In this document: positions 22,643 through 34,641 of the stretch, one piece after another
Layout of the letters: every line of letters begins with the position of its first letter
Numbering within the stretch: the first letter of the stretch is position 1
Source: Paenarthrobacter sp. GOM3
GTDB lineage: Bacteria > Actinomycetota > Actinomycetes > Actinomycetales > Micrococcaceae
Length of the DNA stretch: 64,000 bases
Assembly: GCF_018215265.2 (NCBI RefSeq)
Contig: NZ_CP136562.1
Span: 1,736,001 to 1,800,000, forward strand
Direction: 5' to 3'
Translations under genes and position numbers: made by a program
The notes under the pieces: model-generated
The model's input: only the letters and a program-made list of their open reading frames with translations
Databases searched by the model: none
What the model was told of the DNA's origin: nothing

Positions 22643-23665
22643 ATGAGCAGGCGTGTACTGGTCCTTGCCCACACAGGGCGGGAGGAATCGCTCCGCGCAG
22701 CGTGGGATGCGTGTACGCAGCTGCACTCGTCTGGCTTGGTTCCCGTGCTCCAAAAGTCTGAGCTTGCCGATATTGAGCGGTTCTTCGGTGCCTTGGACAC
22801 CCCGATCGAGATCCTTAACGACCACGTCAGCCTGGAGGACGTGGAGTTGGTCATGGTCCTGGGCGGTGACGGCACCATCCTGCGCGCGGCCGAGCTGGTC
22901 CGTGAGGTTGATGTCCCGTTGCTCGGGGTAAACCTGGGGCACGTGGGCTTCCTTGCTGAGAGCGAACGGGCCGACCTCGCCCAAACGGTCGAGTGGATTG
23001 CGAGCCGGCAGTACACGGTGGAAGAACGCATGACCATCGACGTTCAGGTGTGGATCAAGGGCCAGAAGATTTGGCACACGTGGGCTTTGAACGAGGCCGC
23101 CATCGAAAAGGCCAACCGCGAACGGATGTTGGAGGTTGTCACGGAGGTGGACGAGCGGCCCCTGACCTCTTTCGGTTGCGACGGCGTGGTCATGGCCACG
23201 CCTACGGGTTCCACCGCGTACGCGTTCTCTTCGGGCGGGCCCGTGGTGTGGCCGGAGGTTGAGGCCTTGGTCATCGTTCCCATTAGCGCGCACGCGCTCT
23301 TCGCGAAGCCCCTGGTGGTTTCGCCGCGCTCCAAGCTGGCCGTCGAAATCATGAACCGTACCGACGCGTTGGGCGTGCTCTGGTGCGATGGACGGCGCTC
23401 CGTGGACTTGCCTCCGGGTGCCCGCGTGGAAGTGACGCGCTCCGCCACTCCGGTACGGCTCGCGCGCACGCACAAGACCCCGTTCTCCGCCCGGCTCGTG
23501 CGCAAGTTCGAGCTTCCCATCCATGGCTGGCGTGGCCCGGCTCCCCGCAGCGGCGAAGTCCACACCGGTCCTATTCCGGTGATCAGGACTCTGTCACCGG
23601 CACCTTTGCCCAGCCCGCGGGACCCAGGGCACGGTGAACCCTCCGACCCCACGAATGCGAAGTGA
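22643..23665 (+). CDS. nadK: NAD kinase
   Basis: It phosphorylates NAD to NADP. The protein has 340 residues. GGDGT is at residues 74-78, GVNLGHVGFLAE follows, and the NE/D block LNEAAIEKANRERM and the conserved TPTGSTAYAFSSGGP region are present. The C-terminal 40 residues are Pro/Ser-rich and probably disordered. The start ATG follows the tlyA stop by 13 bp, and recN begins three bases after the stop. Confidence 0.95.
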   Translation: MSRRVLVLAHTGREESLRAAWDACTQLHSSGLVPVLQKSELADIERFFGALDTPIEILNDHVSLEDVELVMVLGGDGTILRAAELVREVDVPLLGVNLGHVGFLAESERADLAQTVEWIASRQYTVEERMTIDVQVWIKGQKIWHTWALNEAAIEKANRERMLEVVTEVDERPLTSFGCDGVVMATPTGSTAYAFSSGGPVVWPEVEALVIVPISAHALFAKPLVVSPRSKLAVEIMNRTDALGVLWCDGRRSVDLPPGARVEVTRSATPVRLARTHKTPFSARLVRKFELPIHGWRGPAPRSGEVHTGPIPVIRTLSPAPLPSPRDPGHGEPSDPTNAK

Positions 23666-23668
23666 ACC

Positions 23669-25408
23669 ATGCTTGAAGAACTCCGAATCCGTGACCTCGG
23701 CGTCATCACCGACGCCGCCCTGCCGTTGGGCCCCGGCCTGAGCGTCGTCACAGGCGAAACCGGCGCCGGTAAGACCATGGTGGTGACCGCCGTCGGGCTT
23801 CTTCTCGGTGCCCGGTCGGACGCGGGTGCGGTCCGCAGCGGCGCCAAGTCAGCGTCCGCGGAGGCTGTGCTGAAGCTTGATCCGGCGCACAGCGCCGTGG
23901 AGCGCGCCAAGGAGGCCGGCGGCGAGGCTGAAGAGTTCGACGGCGTTGCTGAACTGTTGCTCGCCCGTACGGTTGGTGCCGACGGACGCAGCCGTGCCTA
24001 CGTTGGCGGACGCGCGGCACCTGTCGGGGTGCTGGCCGAGCTGGGGGAGAGCCTTGTAGTGGTGCACGGGCAGTCGGACCAGATCCGGCTGAAGAGCGCA
24101 ACAGCCCAACGCCATGCGTTGGACCGTTTTGCTGGTGCGCCGCTGGCCAAGAGCCTGGGGGAGTACCAGGAGCTGTACAACCATTGGAAAGCCATCCAGG
24201 CCGAACTTGATACCCTGCGCAGCGAAGCCCGCGAACGGCTCCGCGAGGCTGAGTCCCTGGACGCTGCCCTCACGGAAATCGACGACGTGGATCCGCAGCC
24301 GGGCGAGGACGAAACCCTCAAGGCTGAGGCCGTGAAGCTGGCGAATGTTGAAGAACTCCGGCTGGCAGCTGCGGCGGCCCATGAGTCGCTCATCGCCGAG
24401 GAATTTGGCGACGCCGGGGATGCCACGTCCATGGTTGACGCGGCCAAGCGGACGCTGGAGCACGTGGCTGAACACGATGAAGAACTGCGTTCTGCTGCGA
24501 ACAGGCTGGCGGAGGTCGGGTTCCTCCTGAATGACATCGCCGCCGAGTTGTCCAGCTACCAGGCCGCCCTCGACACGGAGGGCCCGGAGCGGCTTTCCGA
24601 GATTGAAGAACGCCGGGCAGCCTTGGCCAAGCTGATCCGCAAATACGCCCCCAGTATCGACGAGGTGCTGGAGTGGGCTGCCACGGCCAGGACGCGGTTG
24701 GATGAGCTTCAGGACGACTCAAGCAGGATCGAATCCCTGGACGCGGAGGTGGCATCCGCGGAGGCCAGCCTGCGCAAGCAGGCAGCAGCGATCAGCAAAG
24801 CCCGACTCAAGGCTGCCAAGGACCTCTCAGCACGCGTCAGCGCCGAACTGAAGGCCCTGGCCATGGCGGACGCCACCTTGGTCATCGAGGTGGACGGCAG
24901 CGGCGTGTTGGGCCCGTGGGGTACCGATGAGATCGCGTTCCTCCTCCAGCCCCACTCCGGCGCTCCTGCCCGGCCGCTGGGGAAGGGGGCGTCAGGCGGT
25001 GAACTGTCCCGCGTCATGCTTGCCATCGAGGTAGTTCTCGCCGCTGTGGATCCCGTTCCAACGTTTGTTTTCGATGAGGTGGACGCAGGCGTGGGCGGCC
25101 GTGCCGCCGTCGAGATCGGACGCAGGCTGGCCATGCTGGCCCGGCACGTCCAGGTGCTGGTGGTGACCCACTTGCCCCAGGTGGCGGCATTCGCCGATCA
25201 GCACATCCGGGTCACCAAGACGTCGGTGCGGGGTTCTGACGGGAAGACCACCACCGGATTCACCTCCAGTGACGTGCAGTTGCTCAGCGAGGAGGAGCGG
25301 GTCAAGGAACTTGCCAGGATGCTGGCCGGCCAAGAGGACTCCGAGTCCGCGCAGGCACACGCCCAGGAATTGTTGGACGACGCGAAGCTCCTGCCGCAGC
25401 GGGCCTGA
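23669..25408 (+). CDS. recN: DNA repair ATPase RecN
   Basis: This SMC-like double-strand-break repair protein has 579 residues. Walker A GETGAGKT is at residues 29-36. A long coiled-coil middle follows (about 150-390), and the ABC signature GASGGELSRVMLAIE precedes Walker B FVFDEVDAGVGG. It belongs to the tlyA-nadK-recN string. The genes found between recN and pyrG in M. tuberculosis (Rv1697, Rv1698) are absent. Confidence 0.95.
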   Translation: MLEELRIRDLGVITDAALPLGPGLSVVTGETGAGKTMVVTAVGLLLGARSDAGAVRSGAKSASAEAVLKLDPAHSAVERAKEAGGEAEEFDGVAELLLARTVGADGRSRAYVGGRAAPVGVLAELGESLVVVHGQSDQIRLKSATAQRHALDRFAGAPLAKSLGEYQELYNHWKAIQAELDTLRSEARERLREAESLDAALTEIDDVDPQPGEDETLKAEAVKLANVEELRLAAAAAHESLIAEEFGDAGDATSMVDAAKRTLEHVAEHDEELRSAANRLAEVGFLLNDIAAELSSYQAALDTEGPERLSEIEERRAALAKLIRKYAPSIDEVLEWAATARTRLDELQDDSSRIESLDAEVASAEASLRKQAAAISKARLKAAKDLSARVSAELKALAMADATLVIEVDGSGVLGPWGTDEIAFLLQPHSGAPARPLGKGASGGELSRVMLAIEVVLAAVDPVPTFVFDEVDAGVGGRAAVEIGRRLAMLARHVQVLVVTHLPQVAAFADQHIRVTKTSVRGSDGKTTTGFTSSDVQLLSEEERVKELARMLAGQEDSESAQAHAQELLDDAKLLPQRA

Positions 25409-25467
25409 ACACGATTGCCCGCAGTGCGAGCACCATCACATCGGTACACTCCAAACCCCTGTGGCTC

Positions 25468-25496
25468 TTGATTGCCTGGCAGTCCTGAGCAACTAT
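25468..25496 (+). promoter_or_regulatory. Candidate pyrG promoter
   Basis: TTGATT (25468-25473), a 17-bp spacer and AACTAT (25491-25496) lie 45 bp before the pyrG start in the recN-pyrG gap. Confidence 0.4.
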
Positions 25497-25537
25497 TGAC
25501 CATTTGGGGAATCCGAACAGACGCTTGGAAGGCGTAA

Positions 25538-27286
<1,749 letters not shown>

Positions 27287-27313
27287 ATACACGTACTAGC
27301 GAAGGACGGCGCG

Positions 27314-27976
27314 ATGCCCGGTATTTCTGAAACCCCCCGCACATCAAGGCAGGTTTCGGACATGCCGAGCCCGCGCCGTCTTTTGTCTACCAACAAGGTT
27401 TACGAAGGCCGCATCTGGGACGTGGTCAGTGACTCGTTCCAGCTCAGCGAAGACACGGACACCCTGGTCCGGGACTATATTGACCACCCAGGCGCCGTCG
27501 CTGTCCTTCCCATGAACGTTGACGGCGAGGTCCTGCTGCTCAAGCAGTACCGGCATCCTGTCGGCATGGACCTCTGGGAAATCCCGGCTGGCTTGCTGGA
27601 CGTTGAAGGCGAAGATTTTGTGGTGGGTGCGGCGCGTGAGTTGGCCGAGGAAGCCGACCTGGTTGCCGCTACGTGGAATGTCCTGGTGGACTTCTTCAAT
27701 TCGCCCGGCTCTTCCAGTGAAGCGGTCCGAATCTACCTGGCCCGCGGAATTACTGACGTTCCGGAAGCCGACAGGCATGTCAGGACTGACGAAGAGGCCG
27801 AGATTGAGCTTCAGTGGGTCCCTCTGGAAGATGCCGTCCAGGCTGTCCTCGAAGGCCGGCTGCACAATCCTTCCGCGGTGCTGGGAATCCTGGCTGCCGC
27901 AGCAGCGAAGGCTGATGGGTTCACTAAGCTCCGTCCCGCGAACGCGCCCTGGCCCGCACATCCGAGCCAGCGCTGA
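27314..27976 (+). CDS. Nudix hydrolase, ADP-ribose pyrophosphatase type (Rv1700-like)
   Basis: It probably hydrolyses ADP-ribose or related nucleoside diphosphate sugars. It has 220 residues. [12 protein letters not shown] precedes the Nudix helix (E-x7-REL-x-EE), with the terminal Gly of the classic box replaced (EEADL). The position between pyrG and xerD equals that of the mycobacterial ADP-ribose pyrophosphatase Rv1700. xerD begins two bases after its stop. Confidence 0.88.
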   Translation: MPGISETPRTSRQVSDMPSPRRLLSTNKVYEGRIWDVVSDSFQLSEDTDTLVRDYIDHPGAVAVLPMNVDGEVLLLKQYRHPVGMDLWEIPAGLLDVEGEDFVVGAARELAEEADLVAATWNVLVDFFNSPGSSSEAVRIYLARGITDVPEADRHVRTDEEAEIELQWVPLEDAVQAVLEGRLHNPSAVLGILAAAAAKADGFTKLRPANAPWPAHPSQR

Positions 27977-27978
27977 GC

Positions 27979-28938
27979 ATGGCCGAGGCCCCCACGCGTA
28001 CCCTCAATGCCATTGACCGGGCTGTTACTGACTACCTGCAGCACGTCGGCGTGGAAAAGGGCCTGGCAGCGAACACGTTGGCTGCGTACCGTCGCGACCT
28101 TGCAAGGTACTCCAACTTCCTGGCCGCGCAAGGGATCGAGCGTCCCGGCAACATCACGCGCCATCACGTAACGGCCTTCGTCCAGGCATTGTCCGACGGC
28201 TCGGACGGCGCAGCAGCGCTGGGCGTCCGCTCTGCGGCGCGCACAGTGGTGGCCGTCCGTGGCTTGCACAAGTTTTGGGCGCTGGAAGGAACCACGACGG
28301 CGGACCCCGCCAGCGATGTCCACCCGCCGATGCCGGGCAAGAGGCTTCCAAAAGCCATCAGCGTTGGCGAAGTCACTCGCATCCTGGAAGCTGCCGGGAC
28401 GGACACACCCACCGGTCTCAGGGACCGCGCGCTCCTGGAGTTCCTCTATTCCACCGGGGCACGCATTAGCGAGGCCGTAGGCTTGGACGTCGACGACGTC
28501 TCCCTTGAGGACTCCGGTGGCGATCCCGCGATCGTCAGGTTGTTCGGCAAAGGCTCCAAGGAGCGGTTGGTGCCTCTTGGATCCTATGGAGCCCGCGCCG
28601 TCGGCGCCTACGTAGTCCGCGGCCGGCCGCTGCTCGCGTCCAAGGGAAAAGGGACGCCGGCGTTGTTCCTCAATGCCCGGGGCGGCCGGATCAGCAGGCA
28701 GAGTGCCTGGACCATCCTCAAGGCTGCGGCCGAGAAGGCCCAGATCACCAAGGATGTTTCGCCGCACACGCTGCGCCATTCCTTTGCCACCCATCTGCTT
28801 GAGGGCGGAGCGGATGTCAGGGTGGTGCAGGAGCTCCTGGGCCACGCGTCTGTCACCACCACGCAGGTCTACACTCTGGTCACGGCGGACACCCTGCGGG
28901 AAATCTATGCAGCTGCGCATCCGAGGGCGCTCGGCTAG
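27979..28938 (+). CDS. xerD: XerD-like tyrosine recombinase
   Basis: This is a chromosome-dimer resolvase subunit acting at dif. It has 319 residues. The SAM-like N-terminal core-binding domain ends near 115. The catalytic set is complete: Arg162 (STGARISE), the Lys of [11 protein letters not shown], His263-x-x-Arg266 (HTLRH), the His of LGHAS, and Tyr298 (QVYT). The conserved housekeeping place after pyrG-Nudix, and the absence of mobile genes or att repeats, argue against a phage integrase. Confidence 0.9.
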   Translation: MAEAPTRTLNAIDRAVTDYLQHVGVEKGLAANTLAAYRRDLARYSNFLAAQGIERPGNITRHHVTAFVQALSDGSDGAAALGVRSAARTVVAVRGLHKFWALEGTTTADPASDVHPPMPGKRLPKAISVGEVTRILEAAGTDTPTGLRDRALLEFLYSTGARISEAVGLDVDDVSLEDSGGDPAIVRLFGKGSKERLVPLGSYGARAVGAYVVRGRPLLASKGKGTPALFLNARGGRISRQSAWTILKAAAEKAQITKDVSPHTLRHSFATHLLEGGADVRVVQELLGHASVTTTQVYTLVTADTLREIYAAAHPRALG

Positions 28939-28963
28939 GCCATCTCGCCAAGGCGGAAAAGGG

Positions 28964-29719
28964 CTAGCCTATGACGTTCAAGGTCAACTCGACGGCGTTC
29001 ACAAACAGGGCCAGCACGGACGTGCCCAGACCAGCCACCAGCAGGAGGCCCGGGTGGGCCAGGCCCACCACCACCCGTTTGAGCCGGGGCCGGCCGCGGA
29101 GGAACTTCTTGGGCACCCTGGTCCTGACCGGTATTTGCCGCCAACCGCGGAGCCGCCTCAGGAACCACGCGCACCGGACAATGAACGCCATCCAGAGGAC
29201 GGACAGCACCAATGGAACGGCGGCAAGCATCAGGTTGAACCCGAGTGCGGTGACTTCTTTCTCCGAATCCCCGATCACGGACTGCACGGTGGTGGAGATG
29301 GAGGCGCTCATCACCACGGACGCGGCCCAGACCATGAAGGCTGCCACCAGGGCCAGGAACCGAACGAAGAATTGACCCAGGACCGTGGCGTCCACGGCCT
29401 TAAGGTGGCTTCGTGGCGTGGCATGCAGGACCACCAGGGTAGAGACCAGGGTGGGCAAGGCGGCTAAGAGGACCAACAGGTACCAGGTCCACCCAGCCAG
29501 GTCCACCAGTTCGTCCAGGACAATGAGTCCGGCCCACAGGACTGTCCAGGCCCAGCCCGCGTAGAGCGGCTGCGCCACAAGCCAACGCGGAAGCCAGGCA
29601 TCCCGTTCTGTTGTGCCGGTGCTTGGCGTTCCAGCAGCGGCCTCGCCTCGGGCGGACGCCTCAGGAACCTCGTCGACGCCGCCCGCAACGGCGCGCACGT
29701 CACCCCCACCTTCGCTCAT
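28964..29719 (-). CDS. Five-helix integral membrane protein, unknown function
   Basis: The 251-residue protein has a disordered N-terminus (1-45). Predicted membrane helices lie near 53-70, 76-98, 114-137, 157-182 and 217-245, with a basic loop (186-216, many Arg and Lys) likely cytoplasmic. I recognise no family motif. It is convergent with xerD across 25 bp and divergent from a Nudix gene across 56 bp. TACAGT ends six bases before its ATG. Confidence 0.75.
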   Translation of the reverse strand: MSEGGGDVRAVAGGVDEVPEASARGEAAAGTPSTGTTERDAWLPRWLVAQPLYAGWAWTVLWAGLIVLDELVDLAGWTWYLLVLLAALPTLVSTLVVLHATPRSHLKAVDATVLGQFFVRFLALVAAFMVWAASVVMSASISTTVQSVIGDSEKEVTALGFNLMLAAVPLVLSVLWMAFIVRCAWFLRRLRGWRQIPVRTRVPKKFLRGRPRLKRVVVGLAHPGLLLVAGLGTSVLALFVNAVELTLNVIG

Positions 29720-29725
29720 GGGCTC

Positions 29726-29768
29726 ACTGTAGCAATGGCGGCTACGGCTGGGGAGTACAGGTTAAGGT
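29726..29768. promoter_or_regulatory. Back-to-back -10 boxes of a divergent leaderless pair
   Basis: On the minus strand TACAGT (29731-29726) ends six bases before ATG 29719. On the plus strand TAAGGT (29763-29768) is followed by seven bases and ATG 29776. Both genes of the 56-bp divergent gap seem to start at their codon. Confidence 0.5.
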
Positions 29769-29775
29769 AGTCAGC

Positions 29776-30270
29776 ATGACTGCAGCCCAGGTGACTTTGT
29801 GCTTCCTCCTTCGTGATGCCGCGGACGGTGAGCACGTGCTGCTCGGCACCAAGAAGACCGGCTTCGGCCGCGGCAAGGTGGTGGGCGTCGGCGGTCACCT
29901 GGAACAGGGCGAAACTGCGGAGCAGGCTGCTTGTCGGGAGGTCATGGAGGAAATCAACGTGGTAGTGGCCCCGGAGGACCTGGTTCCTGCCGGGACAGTT
30001 GATTTTGTTTTTCCGGCCAGGCCCGAGTGGAACATGGCTACCACCGTGTTCCTCACCCGCGCATGGGATGGGGAACCTACCGAAAGCGTTGAAATTGCGC
30101 CGGCGTGGTTCCCTGTGGCCCGTCTCCCAGTGGAACGCATGTGGGCGGACGCCGAGCACTGGTTGCCTGCCATGATTTCCGGGCAGCGTATCGCGGTCCG
30201 TGTCGCCTTGGCCGCCGACAACGAAAATGTCGCGGACGTCCGCACCGAAGCTTGGGTGGGTCCGGTTTAG
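29776..30270 (+). CDS. Nudix hydrolase, MutT/MTH1-like
   Basis: This 164-residue protein probably sanitises 8-oxo-dGTP or related oxidised nucleotides. GFGRGKVVGVGGHLEQGE resembles the MTH1 loop. The Nudix box is G-x5-E-x7-REVMEEINV, with the usual Gly near the end replaced by Asn. ATG 29776 fits the family start; the open frame runs upstream through unrelated codons. It stands alone with a strong terminator. Confidence 0.82.
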   Translation: MTAAQVTLCFLLRDAADGEHVLLGTKKTGFGRGKVVGVGGHLEQGETAEQAACREVMEEINVVVAPEDLVPAGTVDFVFPARPEWNMATTVFLTRAWDGEPTESVEIAPAWFPVARLPVERMWADAEHWLPAMISGQRIAVRVALAADNENVADVRTEAWVGPV

Positions 30271-30278
30271 TGCCACGG

Positions 30279-30322
30279 ACGACGGCGGTCCGGTCACCTC
30301 CAGGTGACCGGACCGCCGTCGT
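30279..30322. terminator. Bidirectional terminator between Nudix gene and prpC
   Basis: A perfect 20-bp stem (30279-30298 with 30303-30322) closes the loop TCCA and is followed by TCTTTCT. It serves both converging units. Confidence 0.95.
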
Positions 30323-30346
30323 TCTTTCTGCTTTGAGGCCTGAGCC

Positions 30347-31486
30347 CTACGGCACGTGCCGCTCTTCGGGGCCGTTGTATTCGCTCAAAGGCCGGATGAG
30401 GGAGTTTGATGCTACCTGCTCCATGATGTGCGCGGTCCAGCCCGTGATGCGGCTGGCCACGAACAGGGGCGTGAACGTCTGGGTGTCGAAGCCCATGAGA
30501 TGGTAGGTGGGGCCGGCCGGGTAGTCGAGGTTGGGCTTGATGGCCTTCGCCTCGTCCATGGCTTGTTCCAGCCCGTTGTAGAGGCCCAGGAGTTCGGGGC
30601 GTCCGTAGTGGGCGATCATCTTATCCAGTGCGGCCTTCATGGTGGGCACGCGGGAGTCGCCGTGCTTGTAGACGCGGTGTCCGAAGCCCATGACCTTCTT
30701 TTTCTGGGCCAGGGCTTCTTCCATCCAGGTCTTGGCGCGGGACGCGGCTTCCTCCAGCGATTCTTCGCTGCGGATGCCGATCTCGTCGAAGGTATGCATG
30801 ACGGCTTCGTTGGCGCCTCCGTGCAGGGGGCCCTTGAGGGCGCCGATCGCGGCAGTGACGGCCGAGTGCAGGTCCGCGAGGGTGGAGGTGACCACCCGGG
30901 CGGTGAAGGTGGAGGCGTTGAAGGAGTGTTCTGCGTAGAGGATCATCGAGACGTTGAACGCCTCAACCACTTCGGGAACCTGTTCTTCGCCGAACGTCAT
31001 CCACAGGAAGTTCGCCGAGTAGTCCAGGTCCTCACGCGGCTCAATCGCGTCCTCGCCGCGGCGGCGGCGCTGGTCATAGGCCACGACGGCGGGCATGGCA
31101 GCCCAGAGGTCGATGGCCTTCTTCATGTTGGCCTCGGGTGAGGAATCCTCGGCCAGTTCGTGCCGGGCGCCCAGCACGGAAGCTGCCGTACGGCAGACAT
31201 CCATGGGGTGCGCCGTAGTGGGCAGCGTATCAATGACGGACTTGACTACGGGGTCCAAGGCTCGGCCTGCGCGCTCGCGGGCAGTAAATTCCGCGAGCTG
31301 CGATTCGTTGGGCAGTTCGCCGTTCCACAGCAGGTAGGCAACTTCTTCGAAGCTGCACTTGGCGGCCAGTTCCTGGACCGGGTACCCGCGGTACAGCAGC
31401 GAGTTGGTGTCCGGGTTGACCTTCGAGACGGCGGTGTAGTCCACCACGACGCCGGCAAGGCCCTTTTTGATGTCTTCAGCAGCCAT
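30347..31486 (-). CDS. prpC: 2-methylcitrate synthase / citrate synthase
   Basis: It condenses propionyl-CoA (or acetyl-CoA) with oxaloacetate, the first step of the methylcitrate cycle. At 379 residues it is the short bacterial form. Active-site blocks are AEHSFNAST, GPLHGGANEAV, GFGHRVYKHGDSR and the Asp of GFDTQTFTPLF. SD AAGGAG lies 6 nt before the ATG. It is the last gene of gntR-prpD-prpB-prpC, 70 bp after prpB. Context decides for methylcitrate synthase over the housekeeping citrate synthase. Confidence 0.93.
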   Translation of the reverse strand: MAAEDIKKGLAGVVVDYTAVSKVNPDTNSLLYRGYPVQELAAKCSFEEVAYLLWNGELPNESQLAEFTARERAGRALDPVVKSVIDTLPTTAHPMDVCRTAASVLGARHELAEDSSPEANMKKAIDLWAAMPAVVAYDQRRRRGEDAIEPREDLDYSANFLWMTFGEEQVPEVVEAFNVSMILYAEHSFNASTFTARVVTSTLADLHSAVTAAIGALKGPLHGGANEAVMHTFDEIGIRSEESLEEAASRAKTWMEEALAQKKKVMGFGHRVYKHGDSRVPTMKAALDKMIAHYGRPELLGLYNGLEQAMDEAKAIKPNLDYPAGPTYHLMGFDTQTFTPLFVASRITGWTAHIMEQVASNSLIRPLSEYNGPEERHVP

Positions 31487-31556
31487 GCTGAACTCCTTCG
31501 TTCATGATGCAGGGCCCGGTAGCGGGACCCTGCGTTCCCCTTGATGAAATTGGAAC

Positions 31557-32462
31557 CTAGCGGATGCCAGGAACCTTGAAGTTGAATACGCCGGTATCGA
31601 ACTGGTTGTATGCCTCGTAGTCCACGAGTTCGTAGAGGCGGGCACGCGTGAGCATGTTCTCCACTTGCGCCTCTTGGGTCCCCGCAGCCTTGATCGATTC
31701 CAGAGTACGCTCTGCAGCGCCCATGGCAATGCGGAGGAGCGTGACGGGGTAGATGACCATGTTCACGCCAACGCCCTGGAGCTGGTCCACGGTGAAGAGG
31801 TCGCTTTTGCCGAACTCTGTCATGTTGGCCAGGATGGGCACGTCCACGGCGTCGCGGATGGCCTGGAACTCGTCCAGGGTGGCCATGGCTTCGGGGAAGA
31901 TGGCGTCGGCGCCTGCGTCCACCAGGGCGCGGGCTCGGTCTTGTGCGGCCTGGATTCCTTCGACGGCGCGGATATCGGTCCGGGCCATGATGAGGAAGTT
32001 CGGGTCCCGGCGTGCGTCGGCTGCGGCGCGGATGCGTTTGGTGGCGGTGTCGATATCGACGACGTTCTTGCCGTCGAGGTGTCCGCAGCGTTTGGGGTTG
32101 AATTGGTCCTCGATGTGGCAGCCGGCCAGGCCTGCGTTTTCGAGTTCCTGGATGGACCGGGCCACGTTCATGGGTTCGCCGAAGCCGGTGTCCGCGTCCA
32201 CGAGTGAGGGCAGCTCGGTCATGCGTGCGATCTGCCCGGCGCGGGTGGCTACCTCGGTGAGGGTAGTCAGGCCGATGTCAGGCAGTCCGAGGTCGTTGGC
32301 CAGGACGGCGCCGGAGATGTAGACCCCGGCGAAGCCCTTTTCCTCGATGAGCCGTGCCGAGAGCGGGTTGAACGCTCCGGGGAACTGCTGGATGGTCCCG
32401 GAGTTGAGCAGCTCGCGGAGCTTGACCCTTTTCTGCTCGGGGGTTGTTGTGGAGTACAGCAT
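31557..32462 (-). CDS. prpB: Methylisocitrate lyase
   Basis: It cleaves 2-methylisocitrate to pyruvate and succinate. The protein has 301 residues. The isocitrate-lyase superfamily signature KRCGH carries catalytic Cys126, and VDADTGFGEP supplies the metal ligands. Its ATG follows the prpD TAA with no gap at all, so the two are translationally coupled. The products feed the C4 pool handled by the nearby dctA system. Confidence 0.95.
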   Translation of the reverse strand: MLYSTTTPEQKRVKLRELLNSGTIQQFPGAFNPLSARLIEEKGFAGVYISGAVLANDLGLPDIGLTTLTEVATRAGQIARMTELPSLVDADTGFGEPMNVARSIQELENAGLAGCHIEDQFNPKRCGHLDGKNVVDIDTATKRIRAAADARRDPNFLIMARTDIRAVEGIQAAQDRARALVDAGADAIFPEAMATLDEFQAIRDAVDVPILANMTEFGKSDLFTVDQLQGVGVNMVIYPVTLLRIAMGAAERTLESIKAAGTQEAQVENMLTRARLYELVDYEAYNQFDTGVFNFKVPGIR

Positions 32463-33983
32463 TTAGAACAGTCCCTTCGGGGCTGCGTCGAGGTTGATGA
32501 TCCCGGGTGCTGCGGTGATGTTGAGCTGGTCCAGTTCGCCTTCGCCCAGTTCGGTGACGCGTTCGACGGCGGTCAGGAACCTTTCGATCTCGGCTTCCTC
32601 CACCAGCCCGGCCGCGAGGGTGCGGAACTTGTTGATGTATTGCTCACGGGCGAACGGCCGGGCACCGAGGGGATGTGCGTCGGCTACGGCGATCTCATCG
32701 GTGACCACGGTCCCGTCCGTGAGGGTGATTTCCACGGTGCCGCCGAAGGCCTTCTCCGCGATGTCCAGGGAGTGGTAGCGGCGGGTCCATTCCGGGTCTT
32801 CGACGGTGGTGACCTTCTGCCAGAGTTCCACGGTGTCCGGGCGGGCGGCCCGTTCGGGGCTGTAGGAGTCCACGTGGTGCCAGGCGCCGTCCTGGAGCGC
32901 GACGGTGAAGATGTACGGGATGGAGTGGTCCAGGGTTTCCCGGGACGCGGTGGGGGAGTACTTCTGGGGATCGTTCGCGCCCGAACCGATGACGTAGTGG
33001 GTGTGGTGGCTGGTCTTGATCAGCACCGATGCCACGTTGGCCGGGTCGGTGGTTTCGGGGTGCTCGCGGTGGAGTTTGCGGGCGAGGTCGATCCAGGCCT
33101 GGGCCTGGTACTCGGCGGAGTGTTCCTTGGTGTAGGTGTCCAGGATGGCCCGCTTTGCTTCGCCGGGCAGCGGCAACGGGACCTCGTAGGAGGCGTCCGG
33201 GCCGTCCAGCATCCAGGCGATCACCCCGTCTTCGCCTTCGTAGATCGGCACGGGAGAGGTCTGGCCGCGCATGGAACGGTCCACGGCTTCGACGGCCATT
33301 TTGCCGGCGAAGGCCGGGGCGTGGGCCTTCCAGGTGGAGATTTCGCCCTTGCGGGACTGCCGGGTGGCGGTGGTGGTGTGCAGGGCCTGGCCCACGGACT
33401 GGAAGATCGTCTCAACATCCAAACCCAACAACGTGCCAATGCCGGCAGCGGCGGACGGGCCCAGGTGCGCGACGTGGTCGATCTTGTGCTTGTGCAGGCA
33501 GATGGCCTTGACCAGGTTCACCTGGATTTCGTAGCCGGTTGCGATGGCCCGGACCAGGTCGGCGCCGTTGGAACCAACGTGCTGGGCCACGGCGAGGATC
33601 GGCGGGATGTTATCGCCCGGGTGGGAGTAGTCAGCGGCCAGGAACGTGTCGTGGTAGTCCAGTTCGCGCACGGCCACGCCGTTCGCCCAGGCGGCCCACT
33701 CAGGGGAGACCTGCTCGCTGATACCGAAAACCGAGGCGCCCTTGCCGTTGGCGGACGGTGCGTGGGTCAGGGCCTGCGCGCGGGCAGCAACGATCGGTGC
33801 CCGGTTCAACGACGCGATGGCCACGGAGGCGTTATCGATGATCCGGTTGATCACCATGTCGGTGACCTCGGGGGACACCTCGACGGGGTCGGCAGCGACC
33901 ACGGCGATCTTGTGCGCCAACTGCTCCACGCGGGGCAGGTTCTCTTCGCTCTTGTAGACACGGACGTGATGGTTCTTAACCAT
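32463..33983 (-). CDS. prpD: MmgE/PrpD-family 2-methylcitrate dehydratase
   Basis: It dehydrates 2-methylcitrate to 2-methyl-cis-aconitate. The protein has 506 residues, normal for the family, with the MmgE/PrpD helical domain first ([36 protein letters not shown]) and the C-terminal lid domain after about 280. SD AGAAGGAG precedes the ATG. It starts 10 bp after gntR and abuts prpB. Confidence 0.93.
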   Translation of the reverse strand: MVKNHHVRVYKSEENLPRVEQLAHKIAVVAADPVEVSPEVTDMVINRIIDNASVAIASLNRAPIVAARAQALTHAPSANGKGASVFGISEQVSPEWAAWANGVAVRELDYHDTFLAADYSHPGDNIPPILAVAQHVGSNGADLVRAIATGYEIQVNLVKAICLHKHKIDHVAHLGPSAAAGIGTLLGLDVETIFQSVGQALHTTTATRQSRKGEISTWKAHAPAFAGKMAVEAVDRSMRGQTSPVPIYEGEDGVIAWMLDGPDASYEVPLPLPGEAKRAILDTYTKEHSAEYQAQAWIDLARKLHREHPETTDPANVASVLIKTSHHTHYVIGSGANDPQKYSPTASRETLDHSIPYIFTVALQDGAWHHVDSYSPERAARPDTVELWQKVTTVEDPEWTRRYHSLDIAEKAFGGTVEITLTDGTVVTDEIAVADAHPLGARPFAREQYINKFRTLAAGLVEEAEIERFLTAVERVTELGEGELDQLNITAAPGIINLDAAPKGLF

Positions 33984-33993
33984 GATGCTCCTT

Positions 33994-34635
33994 CTAGGCA
34001 GGGGTATGGGTGGCTTTGACGTGGGTGAGGCTGCGGTGCAGGTGGACTGTGGTGGCTGCTTCTGCCAGCCGGGGGTTGCCGGCGGCGATCGCTTCTGCGA
34101 TGGCGGCGTGTTCGGCTGCGGCGGCGTGAAGCCGGGCGGTGTCGTCGGCCGCCAGGCGGCGGACCCGGACCAAGTGGACGCGGAGGCTCCGCATGGCGTG
34201 GGCCATGTAGGTGTTCGAAATGGCGGCGTCGATGGCGTCGTCCAACCGGCCTACCAGCGCATAGTAGTCGTGTCGGGCGGGGTCGTTTTCGCTGAGCAGT
34301 TCAGGGGCGAGCAGCAGTTTGGCGTGAAGTTCGGTGAAGATGCCGGGCTCGCCGCGTTGGGCGGCCAGGCCTGCGGCCCGCACTTCGAGTGTTTCGCGCA
34401 GCTCAAAAAGTTCGTCGATGCTGTCCAGCGAGATATCGGTGACGACGACGCCGCGGCCTCCTGCCGCCGTCGTCAATCCCTCAGCTGTGAGCCTGCCCAG
34501 CGCCTCCCGGACCGGCGTGCGGGACACGCCGAGGCGCTCGGACTGCTCAACCTCCGCCAGCACCGTGCCCGGACGAAGGCGCCATTCGATGATGTCTTCC
34601 CGTAGGGCGGTGTAGGCCCGGTCACTGGCGCGCAT
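33994..34635 (-). CDS. GntR/FadR-type regulator of the prp operon
   Basis: The 213-residue regulator has an N-terminal winged helix ([35 protein letters not shown]) and a C-terminal all-helical FCD ligand domain with conserved Asp/His/Arg positions ([32 protein letters not shown]). It is the first gene of its operon and probably senses a cycle intermediate such as methylcitrate (inference). The ATG lies six bases after a minus-strand TACACT box, and the palindrome GTGTATACAC covers that box, so autorepression is likely. Confidence 0.88.
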   Translation of the reverse strand: MRASDRAYTALREDIIEWRLRPGTVLAEVEQSERLGVSRTPVREALGRLTAEGLTTAAGGRGVVVTDISLDSIDELFELRETLEVRAAGLAAQRGEPGIFTELHAKLLLAPELLSENDPARHDYYALVGRLDDAIDAAISNTYMAHAMRSLRVHLVRVRRLAADDTARLHAAAAEHAAIAEAIAAGNPRLAEAATTVHLHRSLTHVKATHTPA

Positions 34636-34641
34636 GCCCTT

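Noticed and set aside
27979..28938. XerD-like gene as a phage or island integrase
   Set aside because: Conserved place after pyrG-Nudix, no att repeats, no mobile-element genes, native codon use.
32640..34019. 459-codon frame antisense to prpD
   Set aside because: Gly/Val-rich shadow of a high-GC gene.
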